Shown here one piece after another: positions 1 through 9,300 of a DNA stretch of 64,000 nt. The stretch is taken from IMG/VR virus record IMGVR_UViG_3300036772_000367, positions 91,227-155,226 of that record; one strand, given 5' to 3'. How positions within the stretch are numbered: position 1 is the first letter of the stretch; every line of letters begins with the position of its first letter. A model generated the notes under the pieces. It searched no databases. It was not told the DNA's origin and worked only from the letters and a program-made list of their open reading frames with translations. A program made the translations under genes and the position numbers. Origin of the DNA: a virus.

Positions 1-2
1 TG

Positions 3-1910
3 ACGTCCCATGACGCCGCGCTGGGCATCGGTTGTGCCATGCAGGAGTCCTCGCTGGTGAACCTCCACAGCGGTTCGGCTGACTCGGTGGGTCTGTTCCA
101 ACAACGGCCGTCTCAGGGCTGGGGCACCGTTGCGCAGATCGAGGACCCGCAGTACTCGGCCGGGAAATTCTTCGACGCCTTGATCAAGGTCCCTAATTAC
201 GAGACACTGCCGTTCACAGTAGTGATCCAGGATGTCCAGCGTTCAGGGAATCCGAATGCTTATGCGCAGTGGGAGAATCTTGCCAACGCGTGCGTACAGG
301 TCTTGCAGAAGAACAACACGAGCAGTACCAACGCAGGCATTCTGACACAGGGTTCGACGACCATCGGCTCCGGCGGTGCGACGGGAGAGAACATCGCTTC
401 AGTGTCCTACAATCTTATCAAAAGCCATCCTCCCGGTTACATTCGTTATCGAGAAGGTGGCGACTCCGCCTACAACGATCCGGATCCTCGGATTCTGGAT
501 TGCTCTAGTTTTGTAGATTGGGTCTTTTATCACACCACGGGTCGACCGTTGAATCCTTCCGGGCAACGCTCGGTGGCCGCATCTATCGGGCCGCAGTGCA
601 TCAACATCGACCAGGCCGCTGCCAAGAACATCAAGGGCGCCCTGCTGTTCCTCGGCGGTGTCGGTGCCGAGACGCATGTGGAAGTGTCCTTGGGCAATGG
701 CTACACAGCCGCCGCGCACACCGACCAGGTCCCGCTCGCTCAACAGGTAGATGTTGGTCAGGCGGGGAACTTCACCCACGGTGGTCTGCTGCCAGGTATC
801 AACTACTCGAACTCGGCGACCACGGCAGTCGCCGCAAATCTCATCCAGGCCGTGGAGCACTATAAGGCCAGTACGTCCGACCCCAACCAGTTCGGACCTA
901 ACGCTCCAGCCAGTTCCGTCAACCCCACCAACCAGACCGGAGCCAACACGGGAGACCCCTTCAACGCACTGATCAATGTCTACACGTGGGGCTTCAACCC
1001 CAGCAACGACGCGGATATTTTCGCTGGCCCACGCGCGATGATGAACGACGAGCCGATCCTGCCCTATATCTCGAACCTATTGGGCGCGTCGATGCGTTCC
1101 TGGTGCTCGGCCCCCAACGGAGACTTCATGGCCTGGTTCCCGGACTATTTCAACATCTGGGGCATCAGTGCGGTCATGAATGTGCGGGCGATCGAGCTGA
1201 TGGACTTCACGGTCGACTGGTCGGATCAGCAGATCGTTACTCATCAGTATGTTGTCGGTGTCCCCCAAGGAATGTTCGACACGGCATCAGGCTCTGTGTC
1301 GGCCTACGACCCAACCGGCGGCCAGGGACAACTCTACTGGGAGCTGACCACCCAGGGCGTTGCTACGATGGACTTCCCGCAGATCTTCCGAGCTATCTTC
1401 GGTCAGGATGCCACGACCGACTTCGTGAACAATTACTTGTCGCGCTTCGGTGGCCGTCCGAACATGGTCACCATCCCGACCATCTCTCAGGGACGACCAG
1501 AGTTTTTCATGGCGCTGTATCTGTTCATGCAGCGGTGGGCCAATCAGTTCCAGGCTAATGTGCCCATGACCTTCATGCCCGAGTTGTGGCCCGGCATGAT
1601 TCTTCGCTTGCCGGAATTTAACTTCCAGGCGTATATCAGCGAGGTGCAACACAACTTTCAGTTCGGGCCAGACGGTGGTTTTTCCACCACGGCATCCATC
1701 AGTGCCCCAGCTCGTATCAACGATCAAGCCAGCATGTTCGGTCTGCTGCCACTGGGTGGTCAGGTCTACGCTCAGCCCATCACACCCAACGCACCCCAGA
1801 CGCCGCCCTCCAATACCACCGGAGCACCACCGTTGCCGTTGCCGACCGCGACGGCCCCTCCGACGAGCTTGCCTGGCCTATTGAACACCCTGACGGGAGG
1901 TAACCCGTGA
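3..1910 (+). CDS. Tail lysin/baseplate hub, transglycosylase plus NlpC/P60 (5' truncated)
   Basis: The reading frame is already open at the window edge, so the true start lies upstream. The first visible residues match the lytic transglycosylase core of actinophage tail proteins: a QESSL motif with the catalytic Glu, then SVGLFQQRPSQGWG. An NlpC/P60-type cysteine peptidase segment follows. Numbering from the first visible Met at 39, DCSSFV holds the likely nucleophile Cys155 and ETHVEV the likely His213. Roughly 300 C-terminal residues resemble nothing I can name and end in a Pro/Thr-rich tail. The protein probably cuts peptidoglycan glycan and peptide bonds during DNA entry. Its stop overlaps the next gene, at the head of the baseplate operon. 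Confidence 0.8.
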   Translation, partial: TSHDAALGIGCAMQESSLVNLHSGSADSVGLFQQRPSQGWGTVAQIEDPQYSAGKFFDALIKVPNYETLPFTVVIQDVQRSGNPNAYAQWENLANACVQVLQKNNTSSTNAGILTQGSTTIGSGGATGENIASVSYNLIKSHPPGYIRYREGGDSAYNDPDPRILDCSSFVDWVFYHTTGRPLNPSGQRSVAASIGPQCINIDQAAAKNIKGALLFLGGVGAETHVEVSLGNGYTAAAHTDQVPLAQQVDVGQAGNFTHGGLLPGINYSNSATTAVAANLIQAVEHYKASTSDPNQFGPNAPASSVNPTNQTGANTGDPFNALINVYTWGFNPSNDADIFAGPRAMMNDEPILPYISNLLGASMRSWCSAPNGDFMAWFPDYFNIWGISAVMNVRAIELMDFTVDWSDQQIVTHQYVVGVPQGMFDTASGSVSAYDPTGGQGQLYWELTTQGVATMDFPQIFRAIFGQDATTDFVNNYLSRFGGRPNMVTIPTISQGRPEFFMALYLFMQRWANQFQANVPMTFMPELWPGMILRLPEFNFQAYISEVQHNFQFGPDGGFSTTASISAPARINDQASMFGLLPLGGQVYAQPITPNAPQTPPSNTTGAPPLPLPTATAPPTSLPGLLNTLTGGNP

Positions 1911-2695
1911 TGAATACCAACGGGTTGTCTCAGCCAACCTATCCAGGGAGCGCTAGCCGGGGCTTCGCGTGGAAGCAGGTGTTGGTGCAGGGGGTCGACG
2001 GCAATGTAGCTGTCGTGCAGGACTCGGTCACCAAGAAGACTTTCAACGTCTCCATCACTAACATGCCTGCCAAGGGCGTCCCACCCGCACCAGGCGAAAT
2101 GTGGTTGGTGAGTCGTCAGTATGCGGTGTGGGCCTTCGTATTGTGTCTCAATGCTCCCACGGCGTTGCAAATATCCAATATCCAGAATCTGACGTCGGAT
2201 TTGGCTACGCTCACTACGGCTACTCAACGTCCTCAGCTATTGTCTACTTTGTACAGTACGGCTAGCGTGCAGTATATGGAGCAGGGCGCAGCCATTGCTT
2301 CAATCACCAATCAGACGTCGTACAGCACCATGCTGACTACTGGCTCGCCGGGCGCCCCCAACGGCTTAGTGTTCATCGCACCACCTAGCGGTATTGTGCG
2401 ATTGAGTTGGGGCGGGAATTTTCGCGTCGACACAGCCGCCATTGTGGTATATATCGGGTTGCTCGTCGCAAGTGGCGCCGTAATTGGATCAGGAACCCCT
2501 CTCTTGGGTATCGCGGACTTCGAGGCTATTCAAACGACTGCGACCAACATTGTTGTCCCTGGTGCACGCACGCGTTACATTAACGGACTGGTCTCAGGTG
2601 GCTTCTACAATGCCTATATTCAATGGCGTACGAGTGGCAACGGGACAGGTGAGGCGAATGGAGTGTGGGCCGACGCGGTGCCCTCACCGCAATGA
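1907..2695 (+). CDS. Virion protein of unknown function, baseplate operon
   Basis: This 262-residue product starts at GTG 1907 or ATG 1910. Both overlap the stop of the tail lysin gene and sit behind GGGAGG at 1895-1900. The N-terminal 70 residues (VQGVDGNVAVVQDS, PAPGEMWLVSRQ) look like a small beta-barrel of the kind seen in baseplate spike or hub proteins. The rest is rich in Ser, Thr, Gly and Ala, as in fibrous virion proteins. The position between the hub-like lysin and the gp25-like wedge supports a baseplate role. I recognise no specific family. Confidence 0.6.
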   Translation: MMNTNGLSQPTYPGSASRGFAWKQVLVQGVDGNVAVVQDSVTKKTFNVSITNMPAKGVPPAPGEMWLVSRQYAVWAFVLCLNAPTALQISNIQNLTSDLATLTTATQRPQLLSTLYSTASVQYMEQGAAIASITNQTSYSTMLTTGSPGAPNGLVFIAPPSGIVRLSWGGNFRVDTAAIVVYIGLLVASGAVIGSGTPLLGIADFEAIQTTATNIVVPGARTRYINGLVSGGFYNAYIQWRTSGNGTGEANGVWADAVPSPQ

Positions 2696-2743
2696 TCCTG
2701 TCCTGAGCATTCCAGTTAATGCTAAGGGCTGAAGGAGGTGGAC

Positions 2744-3178
2744 GTGGAGACTTTTGCTCTGGTGCACGGAGATCTGATGGTGGACAGTTCCGGTCAACTG
2801 TTGACTTACTCGGGTCCTAATCGTATTCGCCAGGATCTTCAATTGGCGCTCTCAGAGGAGTACGGAGCAGACCATTTCCACCCGAAGTGGGGATCTATCG
2901 TCAAGAGCTACATCGGCAATCCCATCACACCCAGCCTTGAGCTGCTTGTTCAAGCCGAAGTAAATCGGGTAGTGCAGAACTACATAACTCTTCAACAATC
3001 CTCGGTACTGCGTAGCACTACTTTTGATATTGCCGGAGTATTTGATACCTCGGATGTCGTACAAAGTGTAGGGCCACTGCGCGTGTCGACCGCTTACGAC
3101 ACGATTTACATCTCTGCCACTTTGACTACCGTGGATCGTCAGACAATCACCATTACCCAGCAGGTGAGCAATGCCTAG
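2744..3178 (+). CDS. Baseplate wedge, gp25/W-like
   Basis: This product of about 144 residues has the gp25 layout: a short N-terminal strand region, GPNRIRQDLQLALSEEYGADHFHPKWGS, a helix with EVNRVVQNY, and C-terminal strands. gp25 family proteins join the tail tube hub to the baseplate wedges. AAGGAGG at 2732-2738 overlaps a possible GTG at 2738, so GTG 2744, five bases downstream, is the better start. The next gene starts inside its last codons, and that gene is baseplate J-like, which is the usual order. Confidence 0.75.
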   Translation: METFALVHGDLMVDSSGQLLTYSGPNRIRQDLQLALSEEYGADHFHPKWGSIVKSYIGNPITPSLELLVQAEVNRVVQNYITLQQSSVLRSTTFDIAGVFDTSDVVQSVGPLRVSTAYDTIYISATLTTVDRQTITITQQVSNA

Positions 3179-5012
3179 TGCTGCGGATATTGCTAGCAAC
3201 ATGATTGCGGCACTCCAGGTGTCTATTCCAAACTTGGACACCTCGATCGGCACACCGTTGCGTCATGTACTGGACTCGCTCAGCGAACAGATCGCTGAGG
3301 CGTACACAGATGGTTATCTGATCAACTACCAGTACGACATCGACTCCAAGGTCGGTGGTGACCTGGATGACTTCTGTTCGCTGTTCGGGATTACACGTAT
3401 TCCCGCGCAGCGGGCCACGGGCGTCGTGACCTTCAGCCGACCGAGTGACGCGAACACACTGGCCACGATCGTGACGATCCCGCCGGGCTCGCAAGAGATC
3501 GCGATGACCAACCCGATCGTCTACTGCCAGACCACGGTGTCGGCCATCATGAACGTCAATGACTCCACGGCGAATGTGCCTGTGCAAGCCGTGGTAGCGG
3601 GTTCTCAGGGTAATGTGCCGGCTGGGCTGCTCAACACGATCGCCTCGGCGCTCAGTGGTATCACCTCCTGCACCAACACCAGCGCTCTCACCGGAGGTCA
3701 GGACCGGGAGTCCGACACAGACCTGCGGACGCGCTTCAAGCAGACTGTGTTTCGTTCCCTGGCGGGCACCTCGGCCATGTATCAGGCCATTGCACAGTCC
3801 GTTCCGCAGAACCCCACTACGGCTTCGACGTTCGCGGTGAAATTCACCAACATCATTGGCTCCTCGAAGCGTTGGCAAGAACAACTTCAGGTTGTCAGTG
3901 GCACAGCCACCAGTACGGTGACGAATGCGGCCTACATCTTTCCCGACAACGTCTTCTGCGCGGTAGATCTATCCTCGGGCGTTTTCCTCAACCAAGAAAC
4001 AGATTTCAGCTTTGCCCCCACCAATCCCACGGATGGGATCAGCAACGCTAGTGCGGTGCTGACATCCTTGAGTTCCACCACGATGCCAGATGGACTATAC
4101 GATCTGGACTTCGAGTATGTACCGCAGGCATCACGCAATGATCCCGGCAATACAAGGTTCGGCCAGGGTGGTATTAATAATCGCATTGACGTCTGGTGCA
4201 ACGGTAGTATTCCACAGTCGGCGACGCAGAATGTGGTCTTCTCGACGGCACTGACGTTCTCGACGTTGTCGACGAGTCCGTACTACAACGTCAAGTACAG
4301 CATCGGTAAGACGGGATCACAGACGCCGACGGCTGGGCAAATCTTCGTTCCCCTGAGTTATGGGCCCATTCTCAATGTCCCTTTGACACTAACGATAGGC
4401 GGCACTGTCTACAATTATCTTACAGATTACTTCGCGGTGCATCGCACTGACTGTTTCGGCTACACCATGAACAGCACCTTCGGTCTTGCGTGGACCACTA
4501 CCTCCGGCCGCATCCCGGCCAACGGCTCCATCATCACGCTGACCTACACCTACAACCAGGTGCCGTCTTTGGTTCAGCAATCGATGGAACAGTGGCGGCT
4601 GGTGGGCACCGATGCCAAGGCGCACGCGGGCAAAACCATCCCTCTGTTGTTCAATTTCGCCATCGTGTTCGATCAACGTTTCGACTCGACAGCGGTGACG
4701 ACGAGCATCAACGATGCCCTAGCTGCTTATCTCAGTACCATTGGGTTCGATGCGACCCTCAGGGTGGCTGGAGTTCTCAACGTCGTCAGCAATGTGGCGG
4801 GAGTACTCAATGCACGATTTCTGACCAGTACCGACAACAGTGGGCAGTATGCTATCTGTCGGATGTCCAACTGGGTGCCGAACACTATCGTCAGCATTTA
4901 CAATCAAGGTGGCCGAGCCACAGACATTGCATTCGCCGATGATCAATACCCCGTTTTTTCAGCGACGAACATTGTGACCAAGGCGCAAAACACTTTCACT
5001 ATCGGAGCATAA
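3171..5012 (+). CDS. Baseplate J-like protein
   Basis: The 613-residue product carries the baseplate J signature around residues 105-215: PPGSQEI, VVAGSQGNVPAGL, then TGGQDRESDTDLRTRF. This matches the AGxxGNVxAG and GGxDxESDxxLRxR pattern of T4 gp6, Mu gp47 and P2 J relatives. These proteins form the wedge ring around the tail hub. The start overlaps the gp25-like gene by eight bases, so translation is probably coupled. The C-terminal 350 residues are diverged and may hold extra attachment domains. Confidence 0.85.
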   Translation: MPSAADIASNMIAALQVSIPNLDTSIGTPLRHVLDSLSEQIAEAYTDGYLINYQYDIDSKVGGDLDDFCSLFGITRIPAQRATGVVTFSRPSDANTLATIVTIPPGSQEIAMTNPIVYCQTTVSAIMNVNDSTANVPVQAVVAGSQGNVPAGLLNTIASALSGITSCTNTSALTGGQDRESDTDLRTRFKQTVFRSLAGTSAMYQAIAQSVPQNPTTASTFAVKFTNIIGSSKRWQEQLQVVSGTATSTVTNAAYIFPDNVFCAVDLSSGVFLNQETDFSFAPTNPTDGISNASAVLTSLSSTTMPDGLYDLDFEYVPQASRNDPGNTRFGQGGINNRIDVWCNGSIPQSATQNVVFSTALTFSTLSTSPYYNVKYSIGKTGSQTPTAGQIFVPLSYGPILNVPLTLTIGGTVYNYLTDYFAVHRTDCFGYTMNSTFGLAWTTTSGRIPANGSIITLTYTYNQVPSLVQQSMEQWRLVGTDAKAHAGKTIPLLFNFAIVFDQRFDSTAVTTSINDALAAYLSTIGFDATLRVAGVLNVVSNVAGVLNARFLTSTDNSGQYAICRMSNWVPNTIVSIYNQGGRATDIAFADDQYPVFSATNIVTKAQNTFTIGA

Positions 5013-6323
5013 ATGACAACTCCGGTGAACGGTTCCATCTTCAACTCGAACCTACCCAGTTTCTTCGACAAGTTCTCGTCAGCGGCAGCCCAGGACTTGA
5101 TGACGCTTCAGCTCGTTGCTGGGCAGCTGGAGCCCTCCGGTGGCATCGTCACGGTGACCAATCCGATCATTCCCGATCGGACCGTCGCACAACGCATGAA
5201 TAACTTCGACCCGACGATCTACGATCTCCGAGACCAGTCCACCTTGATGAAGATCATGAAGGTGCTCCTGGGAGGTGCTGGGGCCGGTGGGCTCCGCAAG
5301 CAGTCAGCGATCGCTCGGCTACAGAACACCTTCTCGGGGATGCACTTCCTGGACCTGGATCGTTTTTACGGCGCACTGTTCGGGATCTCCCGGACTGCTC
5401 AAGAGGGTGCGCCGGATATCGACTTCGATCCCTACCACGATGCCACCGATCCAGCATCCTGGGATGACCTTCAGGCACGCGATGCCAGCTACCGCGATCG
5501 ATTGATCAAATTCGCCAAGAGCATCTACTTCGGAGGATCGGTCGCCGGCATCACTGCAATGGCCGAATCCTTGATCGGCGCGCAGGTGGATGTGTACGAG
5601 TCCTGGGAATGGGTGGACGAGGAAAACGCCGATGTCCTCGTGAACTCCACCTTGATCTATACGTACACGTTCTTGAACCGCAGTGTCGGAACATGGGCTG
5701 GATTGACGGGTCATACCTGGGCAGACTGGGGTGGTGGTACGTTGCCCTTCGTCGGGAGAACAGGTCAGCGCAACCGCAGCGAGTTCATCCTTCAGCCGCA
5801 TATCGCCCTCACGATCGACGAGCGATACGAGATCTTGCGGGTCATCAACACCTTCAAGCCTGCCGGAACCCAGTTCACCATCAATCCCGCTGGTCTGACT
5901 ACACAGACTCCGATCAGTTTGCGAGCAGTCGCCGCCGATTCAGAATACTGGGCTATCATTCCCGTGACGGTACCCAACCCACAACTGGGTACGAATGTAT
6001 ATATTCCTAGTGGTGATATCACTGTTCGATCGGTTATTCAACAGAGGCCGGCATTCTCTCAGTTTCAAGGAGATGACTGGTCGTATAACAATGACATTCT
6101 CGGTGTTACGTCATATACGATCGATAACGGCGTCACGAGTACGACAACGGATGATCAAACAGTGGTGTATTCCGATAGCACTACCCGTACCTACGTAGCG
6201 GCAGCGGCCCCCATGACCGGCGCGCAGGCCATCTCGGCACGCATCGTGTCCGACGGCGTACTCACCGCGACCCCCTATGCTCCAACGAGAGGTTCCATCA
6301 ACACCGCATTGGTGACCACATGA
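5013..6323 (+). CDS. Baseplate/minor tail protein
   Basis: This 436-residue product starts at an ATG directly abutting the TAA of the baseplate J gene, with CGGAG upstream. Residues 70-180 are helical and charged (LRKQSAIARLQNTF, HFLDLDRFYGALFG, RDRLIKFAKSIYFGG), like tail-completion or baseplate proteins found after J in actinophages. The C-terminus is beta-rich and Thr/Val-rich. It ends in an ATGA overlap with the giant tail gene. I can assign no enzymatic function; a structural role is inferred from position. Confidence 0.65.
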   Translation: MTTPVNGSIFNSNLPSFFDKFSSAAAQDLMTLQLVAGQLEPSGGIVTVTNPIIPDRTVAQRMNNFDPTIYDLRDQSTLMKIMKVLLGGAGAGGLRKQSAIARLQNTFSGMHFLDLDRFYGALFGISRTAQEGAPDIDFDPYHDATDPASWDDLQARDASYRDRLIKFAKSIYFGGSVAGITAMAESLIGAQVDVYESWEWVDEENADVLVNSTLIYTYTFLNRSVGTWAGLTGHTWADWGGGTLPFVGRTGQRNRSEFILQPHIALTIDERYEILRVINTFKPAGTQFTINPAGLTTQTPISLRAVAADSEYWAIIPVTVPNPQLGTNVYIPSGDITVRSVIQQRPAFSQFQGDDWSYNNDILGVTSYTIDNGVTSTTTDDQTVVYSDSTTRTYVAAAAPMTGAQAISARIVSDGVLTATPYAPTRGSINTALVTT

Positions 6324-9300
6324 CGACTCCGGCGAACACCCCCACCGGCTCGACGGTCGCAGTGCCGTGGGCGGACACCATGTCGTTGGACACCCTCAAC
6401 ACGTCTCTGTCGGTGGACTCCACCACCGCCGTGGCGTTGCAGCAAGCCGTTGACACACAACGTTTTTGGGCTACACCACTACGTGCCGCCAGCGATTCGA
6501 CCTACGACGTCATGCAGGTCACCCTGACCAGCCCTCGACTGGTCAATCAGTTGATCTTTGATGTCGCGATCTTCCCGCAGACCATCACTGTCGAGTACTA
6601 CAACGACGCTGCCGCCGCCTGGCAGCCGCTCCTGCAACAGGGGTCGACCTCGGCGGTGTCCGTGACGCAAACGATCAGTACGTCTTATCCGCTGGTGCTG
6701 CCACCGATCACCAACGTGACTGGCCATGTTCATCCGCAACACAGCTTCTCCGGTCACTGGCAGACCATCGAGTTCAACACCCAACCGGTCACTGCGCGGC
6801 TGTTTCGTGTGCTGCTGATTCGTAGCACCAATGGTGTCGCCCCTACCGATGTCTTCGGAAATCCGGTTCCCTATTCATTGGCTATTCGACACTTTTACCT
6901 CGGTTATGTGGTTCAGGCGCTGACGGATGTCCCGCTATCGTCGCCGGTCAATAGCGCATTGACCGGCGACGGATCCTTCGCCTCTACGATTGATCTGCTG
7001 GGTTCCACCGTGAACTTCACCATGCAGACCAACGCGGCTGAGAACGTGCTCCGTAACCAGGCCACGCAGTCCAATGTGGTGTGGAAGTGTGCCCCACAAC
7101 CCTTTCCGTGGGCCGTGGTGGGTTTCTATGTTGACGCGCGTGACGTGAATGGTAACGCCCAGGTCATCGACCGATTTTATCTAGAGCCGCTCTATACAGG
7201 ACCAAGTGTCCACATCTACTACTCCAACGACACAGTGACCTCGGCCTACGCCGGAACTATCGAACCTCTCATTTATCCCGAGGCCCAGACATTCGATCCG
7301 AACGGTGTCGGTGGCGATGTGCTGCATTCGGGCAGTGCAGGGACCGGAGCTACCGCGTTTGTCAAGGTCGATAACCAAGTCTTGAGTTTCGATCCCAGTC
7401 GATCCTGGTGGGTAGGCGCCAGGGTCAACGACAAGACTGGACACCACACCGAGAACTATGACTCTCCTCTGTTCGATTGCGGTGCCTTCCGGATCTTCCT
7501 GACTCCGTTCGGTATGGCGTGCCGGACCGTCTACGGAGACACGCTGGCCATCGATCTGGACCCGTTTGATCCCGCCACCACCTTGACGTGGATGGTGGCC
7601 TACGACGGCGTGGACACCCTGTCGATCAATGCCCAGGCGGGACCGGTCACCTACACCGGCTCGATGCCGCTGCCCGTTCCGTTGAGTGGCGCCACGGTGA
7701 CGATGCTGAGCATCGGGGCCTTCCTCGGTGCTGTGCCGGGAGTCAACAATTTCGACTTCCAGGACTTCGTACTCAAGACCGATGATGTGCCCAACGCGGC
7801 TACCATCCAGGACTTCCTGACCCATCCGGACGCCTACGTTCAGGTGGCCGCGTTCGCCTCTCAGACCGACCCTCGCACACAGAATGCTCTGCTGCGGTAT
7901 CACCCGGGCTGGGTCACCAACGACGTCCCCAGCGGCTTCATCGGCGGTGAACCCAACCAGTACGATGAACTGGTCTGGTCTCCCATCGCGCGGGACTACA
8001 CCCTCACCAAGGGTAACTTCGACGTCCCGGCAACCAAGGCGAAGTACTGGAAGTTCGAGTTCAGCAGCCTGATCCCGGAGCCCTACGAGGTGTACAAGCC
8101 GATCACCTCCGTTGTGCGCACCTTCAGCAGCACGATGACCGGGGTCAGCAGCACCACCAACAATTTCCCGATCACCCCACAGACACCCCAAGGTGTACAG
8201 CTCCAGGCGACCTATCAAGTAAACAATGCTTTGACGTCCGGTTTCGATCGCGTCTTCACACAGACCGGAACTGGTGCGGCAGCCTTGGGGTTGACGCCGA
8301 CGCAGGCGCGCGTGCTGGTGGACAACAATTCTCGTGTCCTCGTGGGGAAAGCCTACTGGGCCTGGAACTTTTTGCCGGTACACTCATCACCTGTCGTGAC
8401 GTCGTTCGTGGGCACCACGAAGCATGTTTACGAGACGATCAACGTCACACAGACCTCGAAGATCGCTTATTTTGTGGGACTGGTATCGATCGCTGCGTAT
8501 CGATTGGATGCGCTCGCCACCGACGACACCATCCGATATGTTGACAACTTCTACGATCTGGCGAACATCGCGCAAGACACGAACTGGACGTTGGTGGCCG
8601 ATCACCAGCTCACCTCGGGTGCATCCCAGTATGCGGTGTTGCAGTCGCAACCGTTGAACTCCACACGCATTGTCACGGCTGTGCAGTTCGCTGCCCAGCA
8701 GTCGGATCCGATCCAGTATCTGCCTGACTCCGATTTCAGCGATCCTACGCATGTTAACTGGGCTGCTGTGGGAGATGCCAATCTGGCACCCGGCATCACC
8801 GTGGACACCACGGTTGGCAATACTATTCAGATCAGTCGAGCGTCGGTGCCGAATAACTGGTCGATCATTGAGACCGGCTATCCAGCGTGGCACAATATCA
8901 CTGATCTTAATCTGAGCTGGTCGCGATTGGCCACCAGTGCACAGAACACCGCATTGGAAGGTGGCATCACTTCCGGCGCTATCACATTGCCTGCTGGAGG
9001 TCGTATCACGGCCGCTGCACGAGTGATTACCGCAACCGATCTGACGAGTCCGCTGGTCGTTCAGATCGTGAATGACCAGAACAATCAGGTGGTGTCCGAG
9101 AGTCAGGCTGATGTCACAGCGCATCAGGTCACGGAGTGGTATACCAGTTTCACTCTAGGTGATGTTGCTGTAGCTCCGTGGCGGTGGTCGGACTTTGTGT
9201 CGGCGCCCGTGGCACAGCTGTTCGTTGATGGCTTCCACCACCCTAGTGGTCGACCGCTGCCGGCCATGGATAGCGGTCAGGCGTGGTCCTCCGACTTGGG

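Noticed and set aside
7181-8383. Long minus-strand ORF inside the giant tail gene
   Set aside because: Antisense shadow with no ribosome site or recognisable protein features.
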